Below are positions 6,255 to 8,297 of a stretch of 8,297 nucleotides of DNA, one piece after another. The first letter of the stretch is position 1. Each line of letters starts with the position of its first letter. Where the stretch lies: positions 1-8,297 of the forward strand of contig JALSNL010000394.1 of assembly GCA_026987055.1 (NCBI GenBank), given 5' to 3'. Position numbers and translations under genes: made by a program. The notes beneath the pieces were generated by a model, which was not told where the DNA came from, ran no database searches, and saw only the letters and a list, made by a program, of their open reading frames with translations. Source of the DNA: Melioribacteraceae bacterium. Its GTDB lineage: Bacteria > Bacteroidota > Ignavibacteria > Ignavibacteriales > Melioribacteraceae.

Positions 6255-7094
6255 TTATGTGTTTTTAGATAAATAGAAGGCAATTACAATAACTACTGTT
6301 CCTGCAGTAAGTCTAATAAAATTAGCAGATTCTCCAAGAAGTAGAAATGCAAATAAAACGGCAAGCGGAATTTTTAAGTTATTCAAAACCGCAAGTGTAT
6401 TTGCAGTAACTTTTGTAACACCAACATTCCAAAGAAAAAAACCTATCCCGGAGGCTATTATTCCTAAGTATATCAAGCTGAGCCATTGAGTTATTGTTAT
6501 TGAAACGGAACTGTAATTTGTAAAAATAAAACTAAACAAACCGGCAATAAAAACAGCTCCTAAATAAATAATAGAAAAAATCCGAACAGGTTTTATTGTT
6601 GGATTTCTTTTCATAATTGTTTTAAAATATATTTGTCCGAATGCAAAACATAAATTGGAAATTTGAATTAATAAAATTCCTTTCCAATTTTCAATAGAAA
6701 TGGTTTTGGAATAAATAATTATACCGGCACCAATAACAGCTAATAGTGAAGAAGCAAAATGAATAAACTTAAGTTTTTTATTCCACCAATCATAAATTAA
6801 TATAACATACAACGGAGTAAAAATTGTTAGTACTGCAATTTGATATGCTTCTAAAAATTGGTAAGAATAAATATAAGTTACATACATCAATCCGTATTGA
6901 ATTGAACCTATTAAGAAAAACTGTTTAAGTAATTTTTGGTTTACATTCTTAATTTTTAAGAAAGGAAGAAAAATAAAAAAAGAAATACCAAGCCGGATAA
7001 ATGCAACCAAATTAGAATCTATTCCGGTAAGATTCCCTTTTATTAAACTAAAAGACAAAGCCCAAATAATGGAAACAATAATTAAATAAATCAT
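6255..7094 (-). CDS. EamA/DMT-superfamily permease, ten predicted membrane segments
   Basis: This is a 279-residue, very hydrophobic inner-membrane protein with the two-repeat layout of drug/metabolite transporters. The first repeat runs about 1-128 and the second about 137-277, each with roughly five membrane spans. Typical EamA features seen: a start of the form S-I-I-W-A-x-S-F-x-L-I-K (8-19), the conserved Arg34 in F-I-R-L-G in the second span, the P94 helix I-F-T-P-L-Y, a G-A-G-I-I-I-Y stretch ending repeat one, and the end-of-repeat G-E helix L-L-L-G-E-S in repeat two. Basic residues at 47-57 and 106-109 sit in cytoplasmic loops, following the positive-inside rule. Such proteins export or import amino acids, nucleotides, sugars, vitamins or drugs; the substrate cannot be read here. 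I see no clear Shine-Dalgarno before ATG 7094. The gene converges on the isomerase gene and diverges from galT. Confidence 0.93.
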   Translation of the reverse strand: MIYLIIVSIIWALSFSLIKGNLTGIDSNLVAFIRLGISFFIFLPFLKIKNVNQKLLKQFFLIGSIQYGLMYVTYIYSYQFLEAYQIAVLTIFTPLYVILIYDWWNKKLKFIHFASSLLAVIGAGIIIYSKTISIENWKGILLIQISNLCFAFGQIYFKTIMKRNPTIKPVRIFSIIYLGAVFIAGLFSFIFTNYSSVSITITQWLSLIYLGIIASGIGFFLWNVGVTKVTANTLAVLNNLKIPLAVLFAFLLLGESANFIRLTAGTVVIVIAFYLSKNT

Positions 7095-7219
7095 AAGTAA
7101 AGTTAAAAATAAAATGAGAAAAAGTTGGATTGTTTAATCGTATAGACATTGAGAGGAAAAAAGTAGAGATAAGAAACAATTACGATGCAAAGTTATATTT
7201 ATAACAATTTATTGTTTGT

Positions 7220-7265
7220 ATATACTAAGTCAAAATTGGTTTCCGGAAAAGAAAACTTAGTATAT
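7220..7265. repeat. 11-bp inverted repeat around a TTTCCGGAAA palindrome
   Basis: ATATACTAAGT (7220-7230) is the perfect reverse complement of ACTTAGTATAT (7255-7265). The 24 bases between them contain the perfect 10-base palindrome TTTCCGGAAA (7240-7249). The right arm ends on the first base of the neighbouring palindromic element. As RNA or DNA it could fold as a stem with a small inner hairpin; as a protein site it looks like nested dyads. No T-run follows, so it is not a standard terminator. Confidence 0.7.
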
Positions 7266-7363
7266 GTCATTTCGAGCCTGATGCTTTTTAATCGGGAGAG
7301 AAATCTCTAAGCTATAATTGGGTTTTGAGATCTCTCATTCGCCAAGGCGAATTCGAGATGACA
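7265..7363. repeat. REP/MITE-like palindromic element with four-armed folding
   Basis: The ends are TGTCATTTCGA (7265-7275) and TCGAGATGACA (7353-7363), pairing over 11 bp with one G-T. Inside, CCTGAT (7277-7282) pairs with ATCGGG (7291-7296). AGAGA plus TCTC (7297-7301, 7304-7307) pair with GAGA plus TCTCT (7327-7330, 7331-7335) around a 2-base AA bulge and a 19-base loop. TTCGCC (7338-7343) pairs with GGCGAA (7346-7351). The whole therefore folds as a cloverleaf of four stems. From memory, TGTCAT-T-C-GA ends with AGAAATCTC-like inner blocks occur in dispersed palindromic repeats of several bacterial phyla; copy number in this genome cannot be seen here. No transposase is present, so if mobile it would move in trans. 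Confidence 0.75.
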
Positions 7364-7521
7364 ATTTTGTGGAATCCGAGGAGCACTTTAGTTCTAGTAT
7401 ATAATGTTTTTAAAATGATGAGAATAAAAATAATTTTGTTAAAAGTGGAGATTTCAAATAAATAGAATTAAAATTTTTTATGTTTAAATACATATTCTAA
7501 GTTTAATTATCCGAAAATTTT

Positions 7522-8297
7522 ATGAAAAATATTTTTAATGAAAATCCTCATCGCAGATACAATATTTTAACAGGGGAATGGGTTTTGGTTTCACCTCATA
7601 GAACCAAAAGACCATGGCAAGGTAAAGAAGAAAAGTCTTTAACTGAAATCCAACCTGAATACAAACATGATTGTTATTTATGCCCTGGGAATATAAGAGC
7701 CAATGGAGAAACAAATCCTAAATATAAATCTACTTTTGTTTTTAATAATGATTTTAGTGCTTTGCTGCCAAATAAAAAAACTAATTTTGACATAAATGAC
7801 GATAAATTGTTTAAATCGGAAAATGTTTACGGAGAGTGCAGAGTAATTTGTTTTTCGCCCAAACACAATCTAACTTTAGCTTTAATGGAAGTTGAGGAAA
7901 TAAAAAATGTAATAAATGTTTGGACGGAACAATTTAATGAACTCAGAAAAAAATATAAATGGATTCAAATATTTGAAAACAGAGGCGAAATAATGGGCTC
8001 TTCCAATCAACATCCGCACGGACAAATTTGGGCGGGTTCATTTTTACCAAATGAAGCGATTAAGGAAAACATAACTCAAAAAAAATATTTTGAGAAAGAA
8101 AAAAAAGTTTTACTGTTGGATTATCTTCAAGAAGAATTAAAACGGGAAGAAAGAGTAATATTTGAAAACGAACATTGGGTTGTATTGGTTCCGTATTGGG
8201 CTGTTTGGCCTTTTGAAACCTTGCTTTTACCAAAACGCAAAATCAGATATTTAACCGATTTAACCGGAAACGAAAAAGATAATCTGGCAAAGATATT
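7522..8297 (+). CDS. galT: Galactose-1-phosphate uridylyltransferase, 3'-truncated by the window edge
   Basis: GalT swaps UMP between UDP-glucose and galactose-1-phosphate through a uridylyl-histidine intermediate, the central cytoplasmic step of the Leloir pathway. The frame is open from ATG 7522 to the right edge (258 full codons, about three quarters of the usual length of about 350). Seen: W-V-L-V-S-P-H-R near residues 16-23, the zinc pair C51-Y-L-C54 with the following P-G-N, His115 in P-K-H-N-L-T, and H164-P-H166-G-Q-I-W, where His166 is the expected uridylylated nucleophile. These positions almost equal E. coli numbering (52, 55, 115, 164, 166), so this is the histidine-triad class I enzyme with an intact metal site. 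W-P-F-E-T near 233 is the family's C-terminal-half motif. An in-frame TAA at 7504-7506 rules out a longer start; no Shine-Dalgarno is visible. The rest, including the second domain, is off-window. Confidence 0.97.
   Translation, partial: MKNIFNENPHRRYNILTGEWVLVSPHRTKRPWQGKEEKSLTEIQPEYKHDCYLCPGNIRANGETNPKYKSTFVFNNDFSALLPNKKTNFDINDDKLFKSENVYGECRVICFSPKHNLTLALMEVEEIKNVINVWTEQFNELRKKYKWIQIFENRGEIMGSSNQHPHGQIWAGSFLPNEAIKENITQKKYFEKEKKVLLLDYLQEELKREERVIFENEHWVVLVPYWAVWPFETLLLPKRKIRYLTDLTGNEKDNLAKI

Larger units (their letters stand above)
7095..7521. other. Divergent intergenic region between permease and galT
   Basis: This 427-base non-coding stretch must hold the promoters of both flanking genes. 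Bases 7095-7219 are A/T-rich with no structure I trust beyond a small AACAA/TTGTT hairpin at 7203-7216. Bases 7220-7363 hold two adjoining palindromic elements, listed separately. Bases 7364-7521 are plain A/T-rich sequence with a perfect TATAAT at 7400-7405 but no matching -35 box at 16-18 bases, so it is only a weak candidate for galT. There are stop codons in all plus frames and no credible gene; the longest plus frame I noticed (7185-7310) ends inside the palindrome. Confidence 0.7.

Noticed and set aside
7185..7310. 41-codon plus-strand frame in the intergenic region
   Set aside because: It has no ribosome-binding site, runs through both palindromic elements and ends inside one; its sequence is explained by the repeats.
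7265..7363. tRNA-like gene suggested by the cloverleaf shape
   Set aside because: The arm lengths, the 11-bp outer stem, the missing T-loop sequence and the missing anticodon geometry do not fit a tRNA; the symmetric ends fit a palindromic repeat better.
7095..7521. CRISPR array or integron-like site in the long intergenic region
   Set aside because: The repeats are inverted and single, with no regular direct repeats and spacers; no cas, integrase or transposase gene is in the window.
7678..7866. Minus-strand open frame inside galT
   Set aside because: It is antisense to the zinc-site region of galT, which is clearly the real coding strand.

Overview
The window is strongly AT-rich throughout. 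It carries eight protein-coding genes, six complete and two cut by the window edges. TAA stops dominate, start contexts are A/T-rich, and there are two outer-membrane-type lipoproteins (one with a C-x-K-E-N-P-T-E-P start to its mature part) plus a DPP IV-type exopeptidase. This combination fits the Bacteroidota/Chlorobi/Ignavibacteria side of the bacterial tree. I favour an Ignavibacteria-like organism, but that is inferred from gene style and not proven by any marker gene.

Layout: bases 2-4625 form one tightly packed plus-strand gene string. It runs from the C-terminal part of a PfkB-family sugar kinase, through an RmlD-like dTDP-4-dehydrorhamnose reductase (8-base overlap) and a NagD-like HAD-IIA phosphatase (16-base overlap), to an exported DPP IV-type S9 peptidase (1-base gap). 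After a 123-base gap comes an unrecognised lipoprotein (4750-5454) with the strongest ribosome-binding site in the window, ended by a clear intrinsic terminator (5478-5509). A cyclophilin-type peptidyl-prolyl isomerase lipoprotein follows (5560-6198) with its own possible promoter. It converges on a minus-strand EamA/DMT-family permease (6255-7094), with a short perfect hairpin in between. The permease diverges from galT (7522 to the right edge), which keeps all the zinc and catalytic residues visible in this part.

Functional picture: the kinase, sugar-nucleotide reductase and phosphatase are probably co-transcribed and suggest handling of a phosphorylated or nucleotide-activated sugar, although the subfamilies do not define a single known pathway. 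The peptidase and the two lipoproteins belong to envelope and periplasmic protein handling. GalT belongs to the Leloir pathway of galactose use.

The only clearly non-coding stretch of interest is the 427-base divergent region 7095-7521. It holds a REP/MITE-like palindromic element (7265-7363) that can be drawn as a four-armed cloverleaf. The element abuts a second inverted repeat (7220-7265) and is bracketed by copies of TAGTATAT. I see no CRISPR array, transposase, defence system, tRNA or rRNA. The coding genes are ordinary housekeeping or envelope genes, so I do not claim a new system among them.
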